A stretch of 52,779 nucleotides of DNA from Lentisphaeria bacterium (GCA_018265615.1 JABLYX010000031.1:1-52779), one strand, 5' to 3'. Positions 43,147 through 52,670 are shown, numbered from the stretch's first letter. Notes: generated by a model not told the origin, from the letters alone. Translations and numbers: made by a program.

Positions 43147-44187
43147 TTATCCACTTTTTTCCGGAAAAAAAGCCGGGAATCGTGCCCTGAGCGCCTGCTC
43201 GACCGCGGAAGCCGCGGCTTCCGCGCTCCACGTCGAGGCCGCGGTCCGGGCGGCTTCCCCCATGGCGCGGAGTTGTTCCCTTGAAACCATCCGCATGTAT
43301 TCGAACCAGAGCTCCGGGTGGGCGGAGTCGACGCTCCAGCCCGTGACGCCCGGCCGGATGAGGTCGAGCGCATCCCCCGCGTTCTCCGTGACGAGCACCG
43401 GGCGCGACGAGGCCATCGCCTCCAGGATTGCGCCGCTGCGGGTTCCCGCCCGCTTCGACGGCAGCGCGACGAGGTCGCCGAGGCGGCAGGCCTCGGCCGG
43501 ATCCCGGAACGGCAGAAAATGTATGCGCGGCTCTGTTGCCGCCATCTCGCGGAGCATGGCGCCGAGCGGCCCCTCTCCGGCCATCGCGAGACGCCAGCCG
43601 GAGGAGGCCGGGGTACGCAGGAAGAAGAGAAACTGTTCGAGCAGGATTCCCGGCGCGTTCCTCTCTTCGAACTCCCCGGTGAAGAGCAGCACGCGGTCCG
43701 TTTCCGCAATGCCGGCCGCGATGCGTTCTTCGCGGACGCGGGCGTCGCAGCCGGGCTCCGAGGCGCGTTCCGGGCAAAGCGGGTACGGCATGAAGAAGAG
43801 CTGTTCCGGCCGCAAACCGCCGCGCAGGCAGGCGGCGCGGCCGGTGCCGCCCGCGAAAAACGCGGCGTCGGCGTACCGGCAGGCGCGGCGCTGCCGGTAC
43901 AGCTGCCGGAGCCGGGGGAGGGGACTCGCTTCGGGAGGCTCCGGGTCGTGGCCGAGAAGCACCGGGATATGCCCGTGAAAGCGGCGCGCGGTTTTCAGGA
44001 GGCGCGTGTGCCGTGCGCCCGTCACGAGAAGCGCATCCGCTCCCCACGCCGCGATGTGTTCAAGCTCCGTTTCCGGAAAAAGGCGCGGCAGCACACGGCC
44101 GCGCGCGGTGAGCAGCCGGAGGAGCCGTTCGTCGAACGGGGCTTCCGGCGCGGCCGCGATTGCGAGTCTGGCTGGTCGCATATCCAT
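43147..44187 (-). CDS. Glycosyltransferase family 4
   Basis: 346 residues; starts ATG at 44187 (or 44181). The C-terminal Rossmann domain is clear: DRVLLFTGEFEERNAPGILLEQF, then MAGEGPLGAMLREM, HFLPFRDPAEACRLGDLVALPSKRAGTRSGAILEAMASSRPVLVTENAGDALDLI, the canonical nucleotide-sugar site with the E-x7-E-like pair. It uses a GDP- or UDP-sugar made by the adjacent genes and acts in the cytoplasm on a surface-glycan precursor. It follows fcl by 4 nt, so it is the last gene of the minus-strand operon that starts at 48472. The donor sugar may be GDP-fucose by context only. Confidence 0.82.
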   Translation of the reverse strand: MDMRPARLAIAAAPEAPFDERLLRLLTARGRVLPRLFPETELEHIAAWGADALLVTGARHTRLLKTARRFHGHIPVLLGHDPEPPEASPLPRLRQLYRQRRACRYADAAFFAGGTGRAACLRGGLRPEQLFFMPYPLCPERASEPGCDARVREERIAAGIAETDRVLLFTGEFEERNAPGILLEQFLFFLRTPASSGWRLAMAGEGPLGAMLREMAATEPRIHFLPFRDPAEACRLGDLVALPSKRAGTRSGAILEAMASSRPVLVTENAGDALDLIRPGVTGWSVDSAHPELWFEYMRMVSREQLRAMGEAARTAASTWSAEAAASAVEQALRARFPAFFPEKSG

Positions 44188-44191
44188 CGGC

Positions 44192-45124
44192 TCAGCCGCG
44201 CATGGCGCGGTATTCCGCGACGGTGCGGCGGATCCCCTCGTCGAGCGTGATTTCCGGCCGCCAGCCGAGTGCGCGGGCGCGCGATACGTCAAGCAGCTTG
44301 CGGCGCATGCCGTCCGGCGCGGCGGCGGGATCCCAGCAGATCCGGCCCGTGTATCCGGCCGCCGCGGCGATCTTCTCTGCGAGCTCGCGGATCGAGAGGT
44401 CGCTGCCGGAGCCGATGTTCACGATTTCCGGGTCGGTCCGTTCGCGCATGAAGAAGAAAACCGCGCGCGCGACGTCGTCCACATGCAGGAATTCGCGCAG
44501 CACGGAGCCGGTCCCCCACAGCGTGACTTCAGGCGCGCCGCTCTCCGCCGCCTCGACGAAGCGCCGGATCAGCGCCGGGAAGACATGCGAATGCTCCGGG
44601 TCATAGTTGTCGTTTGTCCCGTAAAGGTTGCACGGCATGAGGGAAACCGTCGGGAAGTTCCGCTCCTTCGAGAGGTAGAGGCAGAGCCTGTACCCCGCGA
44701 TCTTCGCGAGCGCGTACCCCTCGTTCGTCGGTTCGAGCGGGCCGGTCAGCAGACACTCCTCGCGGATCGGCTGCGGCGCTTCGCACGGGTAGATGCAGCT
44801 GCTGCCGAGGAAGCAGAGCTTGCGGCAGCCGTTCTTCCACGCGGCGGAAATCACGTTGTTCTGGATTTCGAGGTTCGTGAGGAGGAACCCCGCCTTGTCG
44901 AGCATGTTCGCCCTGATCCCGCCGACCTTCGCCGCGGCGAGGACGACGTACCCGGGGCGTTCGGCCGCGAAGAAGGCGTCGACCGCGCGGCGGTCCGTGA
45001 GGTCGAGTTCGGCGCTGGTGCGCAGCAGGAGGTTGCCGTACCCTTCCGCGATGAATCTGCGCATGACGGCCGAGCCGACCATGCCGCGGTGTCCGGCAAT
45101 GTAGATCTTCGCGCTTTTCTCCAT
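44192..45124 (-). CDS. fcl: GDP-L-fucose synthase
   Basis: 310 residues. Epimerase-reductase converting GDP-4-keto-6-deoxymannose to GDP-L-fucose. IYIAGHRGMVGSAVMRRF is the NADPH motif of the family, AAKVGGIRAN and LGSSCIYP follow, and the catalytic YxxxK is in NEGYALAKIAG; NLYGTNDNYDPEHSHVFPALIRRF is the Fcl signature. The ATG at 45124 lies 2 nt after the gmd stop (TGA then CG), so translation is coupled. The frame extends upstream through gmd in another phase, which is not real coding sequence. Confidence 0.95.
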   Translation of the reverse strand: MEKSAKIYIAGHRGMVGSAVMRRFIAEGYGNLLLRTSAELDLTDRRAVDAFFAAERPGYVVLAAAKVGGIRANMLDKAGFLLTNLEIQNNVISAAWKNGCRKLCFLGSSCIYPCEAPQPIREECLLTGPLEPTNEGYALAKIAGYRLCLYLSKERNFPTVSLMPCNLYGTNDNYDPEHSHVFPALIRRFVEAAESGAPEVTLWGTGSVLREFLHVDDVARAVFFFMRERTDPEIVNIGSGSDLSIRELAEKIAAAAGYTGRICWDPAAAPDGMRRKLLDVSRARALGWRPEITLDEGIRRTVAEYRAMRG

Positions 45125-45126
45125 CG

Positions 45127-46179
45127 TCAGAAACCCGTTTCGTAATTCGGGTTGTCGAGCAGCCGCAGGTCGCCTTCGGTCATGATGCGGACCAGCTCGC
45201 GGAAGCGCACCGTCGGCTCCCAGCCGAGCTTCCGCTTCGCCTTCGACGGGTCGCCGAGCAGGAAATCGACTTCGGAGGGGCGGAAATAACGCGGGTCGAT
45301 CCGCACGACCGTCCTGCCGGTCGTCGTGTCGACGCCGGTTTCGTCCACTCCGGAGCCGCGCCATTCGACCGGGCGGCCGACGAGGCGGAACGACTCTTCG
45401 ATGAATTCGCGCACGGTGTGCGTCTCCCCGGTCGCGGCGACATAGTCGCCGGGCTCCTGCTGCTGCATCATCAGGTGCATCATCTTCACATAATCCGGCG
45501 CGTACCCCCAGTCGCGTTTCGCGTCGAGGTTGCCCATGTAGAAGCACTCCTGCATCCCGCGTTCGATGCGGGCGACGGCCATCGTGATCTTGCGGGTCAC
45601 GAAGGTTTCGCCGCGGCGCGGAGATTCGTGGTTGAAGAGGATCCCGTTGCTCGCATGCAGCCCGTAGGCTTCGCGGTAGTTCCGGGTGATCCAGTAGCCA
45701 TAGAGCTTCGCGACTGCGTAGGGGCTGCGCGGCCGGAACGGCGTCTCCTCGTTCTGCGGCGTTTCGGCGACCTCCCCGTAGAGCTCGCTGGTCGAAGCCT
45801 GGTAGAAGCGCGCCTCGAGCCCGGTTTCACGGATCGCGTCGAGCAGGCGGATCGTCCCGACCGCATTCACGTCGGCGGTGTATTCCGGAACCTCGAACGA
45901 CACGCGCACGTGCGACTGCGCGCCGAGGTTGTAGATCTCCCTCGGCTGGATTTTTTCGAGCAGCCGGTTCAGGTTGCTCGTGTCCGTGAGGTCGCCGTAA
46001 TGGAGGATCAGCCGCACGTCCTCTTCGTGCAGGTCCCTGTAGAGGTGATCGAGCCGCGACGTGTTGAACGTGCTCGCGCGGCGGATGATGCCGTGCACCT
46101 CGTAGCCCTTGTCGAGCAGCAGCTCGGCGAGATAGGAGCCGTCCTGGCCCGTGATTCCGGTAATCAGCGCGCGCTTCAT
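45127..46179 (-). CDS. gmd: GDP-mannose 4,6-dehydratase
   Basis: 350 residues. RALITGITGQDGSYLAELLLDKGYEVHGIIRR at the N-terminus is the hallmark of Gmd. LGAQSHVRVSFE, QASTSELYGEV (catalytic Thr/Glu) and SPYAVAKLYGYWITRNYREAYGLHASNGILFNHESPRRGE with the YxxxK pair complete the active site. It makes the substrate of Fcl encoded next to it. Start ATG 46179 overlaps the stop of the upstream epimerase (ATGA). Confidence 0.95.
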   Translation of the reverse strand: MKRALITGITGQDGSYLAELLLDKGYEVHGIIRRASTFNTSRLDHLYRDLHEEDVRLILHYGDLTDTSNLNRLLEKIQPREIYNLGAQSHVRVSFEVPEYTADVNAVGTIRLLDAIRETGLEARFYQASTSELYGEVAETPQNEETPFRPRSPYAVAKLYGYWITRNYREAYGLHASNGILFNHESPRRGETFVTRKITMAVARIERGMQECFYMGNLDAKRDWGYAPDYVKMMHLMMQQQEPGDYVAATGETHTVREFIEESFRLVGRPVEWRGSGVDETGVDTTTGRTVVRIDPRYFRPSEVDFLLGDPSKAKRKLGWEPTVRFRELVRIMTEGDLRLLDNPNYETGF

Positions 46180-47189
46180 GATGGACTGCCTCCGCCGTAG
46201 TTGTTGAAATACCATTCCGCCGCCCGGACGAATCCCTGCTTCGCGCCGCAGCGCGGGGCGTAGCCGAGCAGCCGCTCCGCCTGCGAAATATCCGCAAGCG
46301 AATGCGGAATGTCCCCGGCGCGCGGCGGGCCGAACGCCGGTTCGACCTCCGCCGCCGCGGGGTCGAATTTCGCGAGCTCCTCCCGCAGCGCCCGGAAGAG
46401 CTCGAGCAGCGTCGTCGCCTCGCCCGTGGCGACGTTGTAGTTCCGGTTCAGCGCTTCGGGATTCTCCGTCAGCGCCGCGAGGAAGTTCGCTTCGATCACG
46501 TTGTCGATGTATGTGAAGTCCCGCGAATTGCCGCCGTCGCCGTTGATGACCGGGGAGCGGTGTTCAAGCAGCGCCGCCGCGAAGCACGGAATCACGGCGG
46601 CATAGGCTCCTGCCGGATCCTGCTTCGGGCCGAAAACGTTGAAATAACGCAGCCCGACCGTATCGATCCCGTAGAGGGCGTGGAAGTTTTCGGCGAAAAG
46701 TTCGTTCACATATTTGGTGATCGCGTAGGGCGAGAGCGGCCTGCCGATCCGCTCCTCGACCTTCGGGAGCTCCCGGCTGCCGCCGTAGACCGAGCTGCTC
46801 GACGCATAGACGAAGCGGTTCACCTTTTCGTCGGCGGCCGCCCTGAGCATATTCACGAAGCCGGTGATGTTGACCTCCGTGCTGGTCATCGGGTCCGCGA
46901 CCGAACGCGGCACGGAGCCGAGCGCCGCCTCGTGAAAGACGATCTGCGCCCCCGCCGCGGCTTCGCGGCAGCACGCGAACTCCCGGATGTCGCCTTCGAT
47001 GAGCCGGAAACGCGGATCCGCGGAGAACTCCGTGAGGTTTTCGCGCCTGCCGGTCGAAAAGTTGTCCAGCACCGTCACCCGGGCCGCGCCGTTGCCGAGC
47101 AGCGCCTTCACGAGGTTGCTGCCGATGAAGCCGGCGCCGCCGGTCACGAGGGCCGTTTTGCCGTGCATGGCGGAAAAATCTTTGTTCAT
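46176..47189 (-). CDS. UDP-GlcNAc/UDP-GlcNAcA 4-epimerase (WbpP/TviC-like)
   Basis: 337 residues. TALVTGGAGFIGSNLVKALL binds NAD; LGSVPRSVADPMTSTEVNITGFVNML and VYASSSSVYGG with YAITKYVNE (YxxxK) are typical of the N-acetylhexosamine 4-epimerases WbpP and TviC, rather than of GalE. RDFTYIDNVIEANFLA follows. It overlaps both the upstream dehydrogenase and gmd by 4 nt. Together with the neighbouring dehydrogenase it should provide UDP-GalNAc and/or UDP-GalNAcA for the surface glycan. Confidence 0.82.
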   Translation of the reverse strand: MNKDFSAMHGKTALVTGGAGFIGSNLVKALLGNGAARVTVLDNFSTGRRENLTEFSADPRFRLIEGDIREFACCREAAAGAQIVFHEAALGSVPRSVADPMTSTEVNITGFVNMLRAAADEKVNRFVYASSSSVYGGSRELPKVEERIGRPLSPYAITKYVNELFAENFHALYGIDTVGLRYFNVFGPKQDPAGAYAAVIPCFAAALLEHRSPVINGDGGNSRDFTYIDNVIEANFLAALTENPEALNRNYNVATGEATTLLELFRALREELAKFDPAAAEVEPAFGPPRAGDIPHSLADISQAERLLGYAPRCGAKQGFVRAAEWYFNNYGGGSPS

Positions 47190-48472
47190 AGCCGTCCGTC
47201 CACCTGTTCGCGGGGCCACAGCCCCTTGATGTCGTATATGATGCACCGTTTCTCCCGGAACGCCGCCGGGTCGAGCGTGCGGAACTCATCGTGCGCGACG
47301 GCCAGCACAACCGCCTCGTAGTCCGCGAGATTCACTCCGTCGAGCGAGGCGAACGAGTCGAGCCCGTAGTACTTCTTCACCTCTTCCGGCTCGGCCCAGG
47401 GGTCGCAGATATCGACCCTGCAGCCGAATTCGGCAAGCGTGTTCGCCACGTCGACCGCGCGCGAGTTGCGGATGTCCGGGCAGTTTTCCTTGAATGTGAT
47501 CCCGAGCTGCAGCACCCTTGCTCCCAGCACCTTGCTGCCGTTGCGGATCATGAGCTTGACCGCTTCGGTGGCGGTGTAGCGCCCCATGCTGTCGTTGATT
47601 CTCCGTCCGGCGAGGATCACCTCGGGGTGGTAGCCGAGTTCGGTCGCCTTGTGGGTCAGGTAGTAGGGGTCGACGCCGATGCAGTGGCCGCCGACCAACC
47701 CCGGCTGGAACTTCAGGAAGTTCCACTTCGTGCCGGCCGCCTCGAGCACTTCGCGCGTATCGATGCCGATCAGGCGGAAGATCTTCGCGAGCTCGTTCAC
47801 GAAAGCGATGTTCAAATCGCGCTGGGAGTTCTCGATGACCTTGGCCGCCTCCGCGACTTTGAGCGAACTTGCGCGGAAGGTCCCCGCAGTGATGACGGCG
47901 CGGTAGAGCGCGTCGACGGCCCCGGCGGCCTCCGGCGTGGAGCCCGAGGTGATTTTGAGGATCTTCTCAAGCGTGTGCTCCCTGTCGCCGGGGTTGATCC
48001 GTTCCGGGCTGTAGCCGCAGAAGAAGTCCCGGTTGAAGACAAGGCCGCTCGCGCGTTCGATGACCGGCACGCACTGCTCTTCGGTGCAGCCGGGGTAGAC
48101 CGTGCTTTCGAAGATCACGACGGCGCCGGGCGCGATTGCCCTGCCGACCGTTTCGCTCGCGCGGTAAAGCGGTGAAAGGTCCGGCGTGTTGAAGCGGTCC
48201 ACTGGGGTCGGGACCGTGACGATGTAGAAGTCGCAGCCGCGCAGATCTTCCGGCGATTCCGTGTAACGGAGCTTTTTGGCGGCGGCGAGCTCTTCCGGGG
48301 AGGTTTCCAGCGTACTGTCCCGGCCGCTCCTGAGCTCTTCGATCCTTGCGGTTTTCACGTCGAATCCGACGGTATCGAATTTTCTGCCGAAAGCAACTGC
48401 CAGCGGCAGGCCGACATATCCGAGGCCGATCAGCGCGATTTTCGCGGTTCCGTCCGTTATTCTGGTAAGCAT
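47186..48472 (-). CDS. UDP-N-acetyl-hexosamine 6-dehydrogenase (WbpO/TviB-like)
   Basis: 428 residues. KIALIGLGYVGLPLAVAFG is the NAD motif; FYIVTVPTPVDRFNTPDLSPL, FESTVYPGCTEE, YSPERINPGD and the catalytic Cys in QPGLVGGHCIGVDPYYLTHKA (C264) follow the WbpO/TviB/VipA pattern, distinct from the ugd product at 40635. It oxidises UDP-GlcNAc or UDP-GalNAc to the uronic acid. GAGGTG precedes the ATG at 48472. It is the first gene of the five-gene operon ending at 43147, with 4-nt overlaps or 2-4-nt gaps throughout. Confidence 0.88.
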   Translation of the reverse strand: MLTRITDGTAKIALIGLGYVGLPLAVAFGRKFDTVGFDVKTARIEELRSGRDSTLETSPEELAAAKKLRYTESPEDLRGCDFYIVTVPTPVDRFNTPDLSPLYRASETVGRAIAPGAVVIFESTVYPGCTEEQCVPVIERASGLVFNRDFFCGYSPERINPGDREHTLEKILKITSGSTPEAAGAVDALYRAVITAGTFRASSLKVAEAAKVIENSQRDLNIAFVNELAKIFRLIGIDTREVLEAAGTKWNFLKFQPGLVGGHCIGVDPYYLTHKATELGYHPEVILAGRRINDSMGRYTATEAVKLMIRNGSKVLGARVLQLGITFKENCPDIRNSRAVDVANTLAEFGCRVDICDPWAEPEEVKKYYGLDSFASLDGVNLADYEAVVLAVAHDEFRTLDPAAFREKRCIIYDIKGLWPREQVDGRL

Positions 48473-48514
48473 AAAACACCTCGCTTTCCCGCTTCCGGCA
48501 GGAGTATGGACATC

Positions 48515-48539
48515 CATGTTGTTATTAACGTACATCATG
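48515..48539. promoter_or_regulatory. Imperfect inverted repeat upstream of the nucleotide-sugar operon
   Basis: CATGTTGT (48515-48522) and ACATCATG (48532-48539) form 8-bp arms with one mismatch around a 9-nt spacer. It lies between the divergent WbpO-like and symporter genes and could be an operator. I found no clean -10/-35 pair for the minus-strand operon. Confidence 0.3.
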
Positions 48540-48604
48540 TTTGCGGATTTTTCCAGTTTCCCGGGGGGAAGAACGGGCCATTTCCGGGAAATGGAGCTCC
48601 GTTC

Positions 48605-48633
48605 TTGCAAACGCTTTTCCGGAACGGTATATT
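48605..48633 (+). promoter_or_regulatory. Predicted promoter of the symporter gene
   Basis: TTGCAA (48605-48610), 17 nt, TATATT (48628-48633), 31 nt before the ATG. Confidence 0.7.
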
Positions 48634-48663
48634 ATTTGGAACTGGTTTTTCAAGGAGTTCCAG

Positions 48664-49971
48664 ATGAAAAAGCTTGTCCGTTTCTATTTTTCCACGCCGC
48701 TGGTGTACCGGGTCGTCGCGGCGTTCCTGCTCGGCACCGGCGCCGGCATCGCGTGCCGTTACGCCGGCGGGGAGGCGCTCGACCGCATGACGGCCGTCCT
48801 GGCGCCGTTCGGGACGATCCTGATCGCGATGCTGAAGATGGTGGTCATCCCGATCATCTTCCTGTCGCTGGTGACGGGGGCGGCGAGCCTGCCGCTGCGG
48901 AAGTTCGGCCGCCTCGGCGTCTGGGTGATCGTCTGGTACTTCGCGACTTCGGTCTTCGCGAGCATCTTCGGAACGGTGTTCGCCCTTTTCGTGAATCCGC
49001 AGATGAGCGACGCCGCCGCGCAGGCGGACCGGATGCTCGGTCAGGTGGAGCAGCTCCGCATGGGCGGCGAATCCGCCTCCGGCGGCGGGGCGCTCATGCA
49101 GCTGGTTTCGGATCTCTTCATGAATCCGTTCCAGGCGCTGGCGGAGGGGAAGTTCCTGTCGATCATCGTCTTTTCGATCCTCTTCGGAATCGCGGCGCGG
49201 ACCGTGATCGAGGACTCCTCCGACTCGAAGCTGCGGAACGCGCTTGAGTCCCTGCTCGAGCTCGGGCAGGCGGCGCTGAAGGCGTGTTTCAGGATGATCG
49301 ACTGGATCATGGAGTATTTCCCGGTCGGCGTCTTCGCGCTGAGCGCGGTGAATTTCGCGCAGTACGGGACGGAGCTTTTCGGGCCCTATGTGCGCATCGC
49401 GGGGAGCGTGATCGCCGGGGTGGTCCTGATGCTGCTGGTGATCTACCCGCTGCTGGTGCTGATCGTCTGCCGGGAGAATCCGTACGGGCTGCTGAACGCG
49501 GTCAGGGAGCCGATCCTGACGGCCTTCCTGACGCGCTCGAGCGCGGCGGCGCTGCCGGTGTCGCTGCGGGTCGCGGAGGAGGAGCTGCATATCCGCAACG
49601 AGCTTTCCGGTTTCGCGCTGCCGCTCGGGGCGACGATCAATATGGACGGAGTGTGCATCCATCTGCCGGTCTTCGCGATCCTCGCCGCGAATCTGTTCGA
49701 CATCCCGCTCGGAACCGGGGGGATCATGGTGCTGATCCTTTCGGTGGTGTTCGCCTCAATCGGGACGGGCGGAATTCCGGGCGGGAGCATCTTCCTGCTC
49801 TTCATGGTGCTGGAGAACATGGGGCTCGAACCCGGGCAGATCGCCACGGTCGTCGCGCTGGCGATCGGGATCAATCCGCTGCTCGACATGTTCGAGACGG
49901 CCTGCAATGTGGCGGGCGACAACATCGGCAACTATGTGATCGCCCGCCGCAACGGCATGATCGGAAAGTAG
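48664..49971 (+). CDS. Dicarboxylate/amino acid:cation symporter (DAACS, GltP/GltT-like)
   Basis: 435 residues, preceded by AAGGAG 7 nt before the ATG at 48664. Eight transmembrane helices and two re-entrant loops are expected. The serine-rich hairpin is AFLTRSSAAALPVSL, the metal/cation motif is LPLGATINMDGVCIH (NMDG, usually NMDGT), and the substrate-binding helix is INPLLDMFETACNVAGDNIGNYVIA, with the Asp and Asn residues that bind aspartate or glutamate. GTGGIPGGSIFLLFMVL is the second hairpin. It imports glutamate, aspartate or C4-dicarboxylates with Na+ or H+. Monocistronic; ends 15 nt from the convergent GH51-like gene. Confidence 0.92.
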   Translation: MKKLVRFYFSTPLVYRVVAAFLLGTGAGIACRYAGGEALDRMTAVLAPFGTILIAMLKMVVIPIIFLSLVTGAASLPLRKFGRLGVWVIVWYFATSVFASIFGTVFALFVNPQMSDAAAQADRMLGQVEQLRMGGESASGGGALMQLVSDLFMNPFQALAEGKFLSIIVFSILFGIAARTVIEDSSDSKLRNALESLLELGQAALKACFRMIDWIMEYFPVGVFALSAVNFAQYGTELFGPYVRIAGSVIAGVVLMLLVIYPLLVLIVCRENPYGLLNAVREPILTAFLTRSSAAALPVSLRVAEEELHIRNELSGFALPLGATINMDGVCIHLPVFAILAANLFDIPLGTGGIMVLILSVVFASIGTGGIPGGSIFLLFMVLENMGLEPGQIATVVALAIGINPLLDMFETACNVAGDNIGNYVIARRNGMIGK

Positions 49972-49985
49972 CGCCTCCTCCGTTT

Positions 49986-51887
49986 CTACAGTGAAAGGCG
50001 GAAGCACGAGAGCGAGTGCGGCGGGAGCGTGACGCGGAGCCCTTCCGGCGTGAGCGTCACCGGCAGCGGGCCGACGGCGACCGTATCCGGGACGTTCTCG
50101 TTGTCCGCCTGCGGCGAAGGGCCGGTCAGCGCTTCGGCCGAGGCCGACCGGATGCCCGGGACGGCGATGGTCAGCTCCTCCGGAGTGAGGGTGCGGTTGA
50201 TGACGATCGCGGCCAGCCGCCGGCCGTCGGCGGAACGCGACAGAGTCGCACCGACGGCGGAGAGGGGAGCCTCCGGCTGCGGGATGAAGCGGGTGACGGC
50301 GAGGTTCCTGAAATACATTTTCCCGCGGCCGCCGCCCTGGTGACGGCGCGCCTTGACGGTCAACTCCTTCACATCGTCGAGCGGGATATAGTCGACCGCA
50401 ATTCGTGTCCACTGCGGCGACAGGGTCGCGGCGGTGTTGGCGGCGGAGCGGGTCGCCTCCCAGCCGCGTCCGTCGCCGAGCTCGAGCGCTGCGCCGGAGC
50501 TGCCGGCCATGCCCTCCGCCCTGGCCTCTCCGGTGAGCCGGTAGCCGCAGATGCCGGAGGCGGGGAGCCGTTTGACGGCGTGAAAGAAATTCAGCGGGGC
50601 GTCGTCGGTGAATTCGACTTCGAGCGTTCCGTCCGGCAGTTCGGCCTGCCGGAAATTGTTTCCCGGCGTGAACTTCCAGTGCTGGGCGGGCAGCAGGTTT
50701 TTCCGGAGTTCGGCGGGGGTGAGCTTCTGCGCTTCGGGGAAGGTGCGCTGAAAACCGGGGCCGGAGATCTCCGGAATCAGCAGCTCATCGAGCAGATGGC
50801 GGCTGAAGAGCTGCATCATCAGGTAGTTGGGTCTTTTGAGATAGGGCTCTTTGCGGTTGCGCACCATTCCCCACGCCTCGTTGACGAACTGCCAGTAGTG
50901 GGCGGTGAAGAATTCCGGCGCGTAGCAGAACATCCTCAGGAACTCCGCGTTGAGCAGCGCGCCGGTCAGGTTCAGGTGCGACTTGAGATCGGTGTTGAAT
51001 TCGGTGTTGGCGAGCCGGAGGTCGGCGACGCCGGCCGCCGCGGCGTGGCGGCGGCAGCTTTCGATGGTCTGTTGGAACCGCAGGCGCTGTTCGAGAAAGC
51101 TGCGGCGGAGCCCGGCGGCGTCATAACCGCGCACGGCGGTGTAGAGGTGGGGGATCAGGAAATCGAATTGGTCGCCGATCACCTTGAGCACCGGGCGGTT
51201 CCAGCTCTGCTCGTTGAATTCCCGAGGAGCGTCGAGCACCACGCCGAGCCTGACGCGCGGGTCAGCCTGCCGCATTGCCCGCCGGAACGCGAGATAGTCG
51301 GCGGCATACTTTTCCGGGGAGATGTGCAAAGCCGGCCGGAGGTAGTGATTGCCGTGGTAGCACTCGTTCCCATACTCGAAGAGGGTCACATTGTATGGGG
51401 CGGGATGGCCGAGCGCGGCGCGGCGCTTCGCCCAGGGGTGGGCGTCGTCCGCGGGGGCGTTCAGGAACTCGACCAGCTCGGCCGCCTCGCCGGGAGAGCC
51501 GCGGAATCCGGAGAGCCCCAGGATCGGCGTCATGCCGGTCTCCTCGCAGAGATTCAGGAACTCGAGCAGTCCGAGCGCCGGTTTCCGCCCCTCCAGCCCG
51601 GCGGCGGCTTTCCAGTTGAAGTTATGGGTGCCGCCGCAGCCGCCCGGGTAACGCTGGGCGCGTAGCCCGGACTCCTTCAGCAGCCGGGCAAGCTCCGGCA
51701 CGACGGTATGGGTGCCGGGGAGCACGAGGCCGTAGCCGTCGCCGTAAGCGAGCTGGTTGACTCCGAGGAGTTCGCGGCGGACCGGGATCGGATCTCCGCC
51801 GGCAATTGCCAGCCGGGAGTCCGCCGCCGCCTGCAGGGCGCAGACGGCCAGAACGGGGAGAATGAAGGCGTGAACCGGGAATTTCAT
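49986..51887 (-). CDS. Secreted GH51-like glycoside hydrolase (alpha-L-arabinofuranosidase-like)
   Basis: 633 residues with signal peptide (MKFPVHAFILPVLAVCALQAAA). RELLGVNQLAYGDGYG and LRAQRYPGGCGGTHNFNWKAAAG open a clan GH-A barrel with the GH51 pattern. VTLFEYGNECYHG carries the acid/base E175, and RLANTEFNTD the nucleophile E296. A carbohydrate-binding-like insert (about 410-545, HWKFTPGNNFRQAELPDGTLEVEF) is followed by the C-terminal beta-sandwich ending in LPPHSLSCFRLSL, as in arabinofuranosidases. The substrate could be an arabinan, but relatives act on other furanosides or glucans. It lies 25 nt after a pseudopilin gene (cassette E). Confidence 0.72.
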   Translation of the reverse strand: MKFPVHAFILPVLAVCALQAAADSRLAIAGGDPIPVRRELLGVNQLAYGDGYGLVLPGTHTVVPELARLLKESGLRAQRYPGGCGGTHNFNWKAAAGLEGRKPALGLLEFLNLCEETGMTPILGLSGFRGSPGEAAELVEFLNAPADDAHPWAKRRAALGHPAPYNVTLFEYGNECYHGNHYLRPALHISPEKYAADYLAFRRAMRQADPRVRLGVVLDAPREFNEQSWNRPVLKVIGDQFDFLIPHLYTAVRGYDAAGLRRSFLEQRLRFQQTIESCRRHAAAAGVADLRLANTEFNTDLKSHLNLTGALLNAEFLRMFCYAPEFFTAHYWQFVNEAWGMVRNRKEPYLKRPNYLMMQLFSRHLLDELLIPEISGPGFQRTFPEAQKLTPAELRKNLLPAQHWKFTPGNNFRQAELPDGTLEVEFTDDAPLNFFHAVKRLPASGICGYRLTGEARAEGMAGSSGAALELGDGRGWEATRSAANTAATLSPQWTRIAVDYIPLDDVKELTVKARRHQGGGRGKMYFRNLAVTRFIPQPEAPLSAVGATLSRSADGRRLAAIVINRTLTPEELTIAVPGIRSASAEALTGPSPQADNENVPDTVAVGPLPVTLTPEGLRVTLPPHSLSCFRLSL

Positions 51888-51912
51888 TTTTTCTTTTTCC
51901 TTTTTTTAATCA

Positions 51913-52656
51913 TCACATTTCATGGCGGCTGTAAAATTGGTCGGAATCCAGAAAATGGCAGTCGGAAATCAGTCCGTTCCGGTCGTATGAGGCGACGTGG
52001 CCGTCGCCGTGCAGCATATTGGTCCGCCCGCCGTGCCGGAGATGGATGAACTTATTGGAGCCGACCGACTGACGGTAGTAGAACACGCACCATTGGCCGG
52101 GCTGGTCTCGTGAGGCTCCGGCATTATTCGCGGCGGTATCGGTCAGCAGCGGAATCCGGGATGGGGAGGTGAATTTCCAGTTGCAGTCCGGCACCGAAAG
52201 TGAATCCGGCCGGATGCTGTAACCGGCGGCGGAGTCCGGGCTCTGTCCGTTGCCGACGTTGTAGCCGTATGTGCAGTATCCCCGCGCGAGCGAATTCTCC
52301 AGAAAGTGGCTCGGACAGCGCAGTATTTGCTCTTTCATCTTATCGCCGTTCGTACCGCTGCCTTCGAAGCCGATCAGCCCGGCGTCGGCGAGCCGGGCAT
52401 AGAGATAGGCCCGGCCGCTGGTCCACTTGCCGACGGCAGGCAGCATCCCTTTGCTGGCGTCGGCGTAAAATTGAAGAATCGTGCCGCATTGGCGCAGGTT
52501 CGAAACGCAACTGGTACCCCGCGCCCTTTCCCGCGCCTGCTGCAGCGCCGGCAGCAGCATGGCCGCGAGAATCGCAATGATCGCAATAACGATCAGCAAT
52601 TCGATCAATGTGAAGGCCCGGCGCATAACAACCGGTATGTGATGCAACATAAACAT
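51913..52656 (-). CDS. Pseudopilin-like secreted protein, cassette E
   Basis: 247 residues from the ATG at 52656, or 237 from the ATG at 52626 (MRRAFTLIELL). The second starts nearer the helix and is equally plausible; neither has a strong ribosome site. The helix is FTLIELLIVIAIIAILAA, preceded by Ala, the least unusual of the five copies. Cys at mature position 36 (TSCVSN), a second Cys in LRCPSH and the C-terminal MLHGDGHVASYD are conserved. Upstream lie three 30-bp tandem repeats. First gene of a pair with the GH51-like hydrolase; no regulator is visible inside the window. Confidence 0.8.
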   Translation of the reverse strand: MFMLHHIPVVMRRAFTLIELLIVIAIIAILAAMLLPALQQARERARGTSCVSNLRQCGTILQFYADASKGMLPAVGKWTSGRAYLYARLADAGLIGFEGSGTNGDKMKEQILRCPSHFLENSLARGYCTYGYNVGNGQSPDSAAGYSIRPDSLSVPDCNWKFTSPSRIPLLTDTAANNAGASRDQPGQWCVFYYRQSVGSNKFIHLRHGGRTNMLHGDGHVASYDRNGLISDCHFLDSDQFYSRHEM

Positions 52657-52670
52657 GCATTCAATCTCGG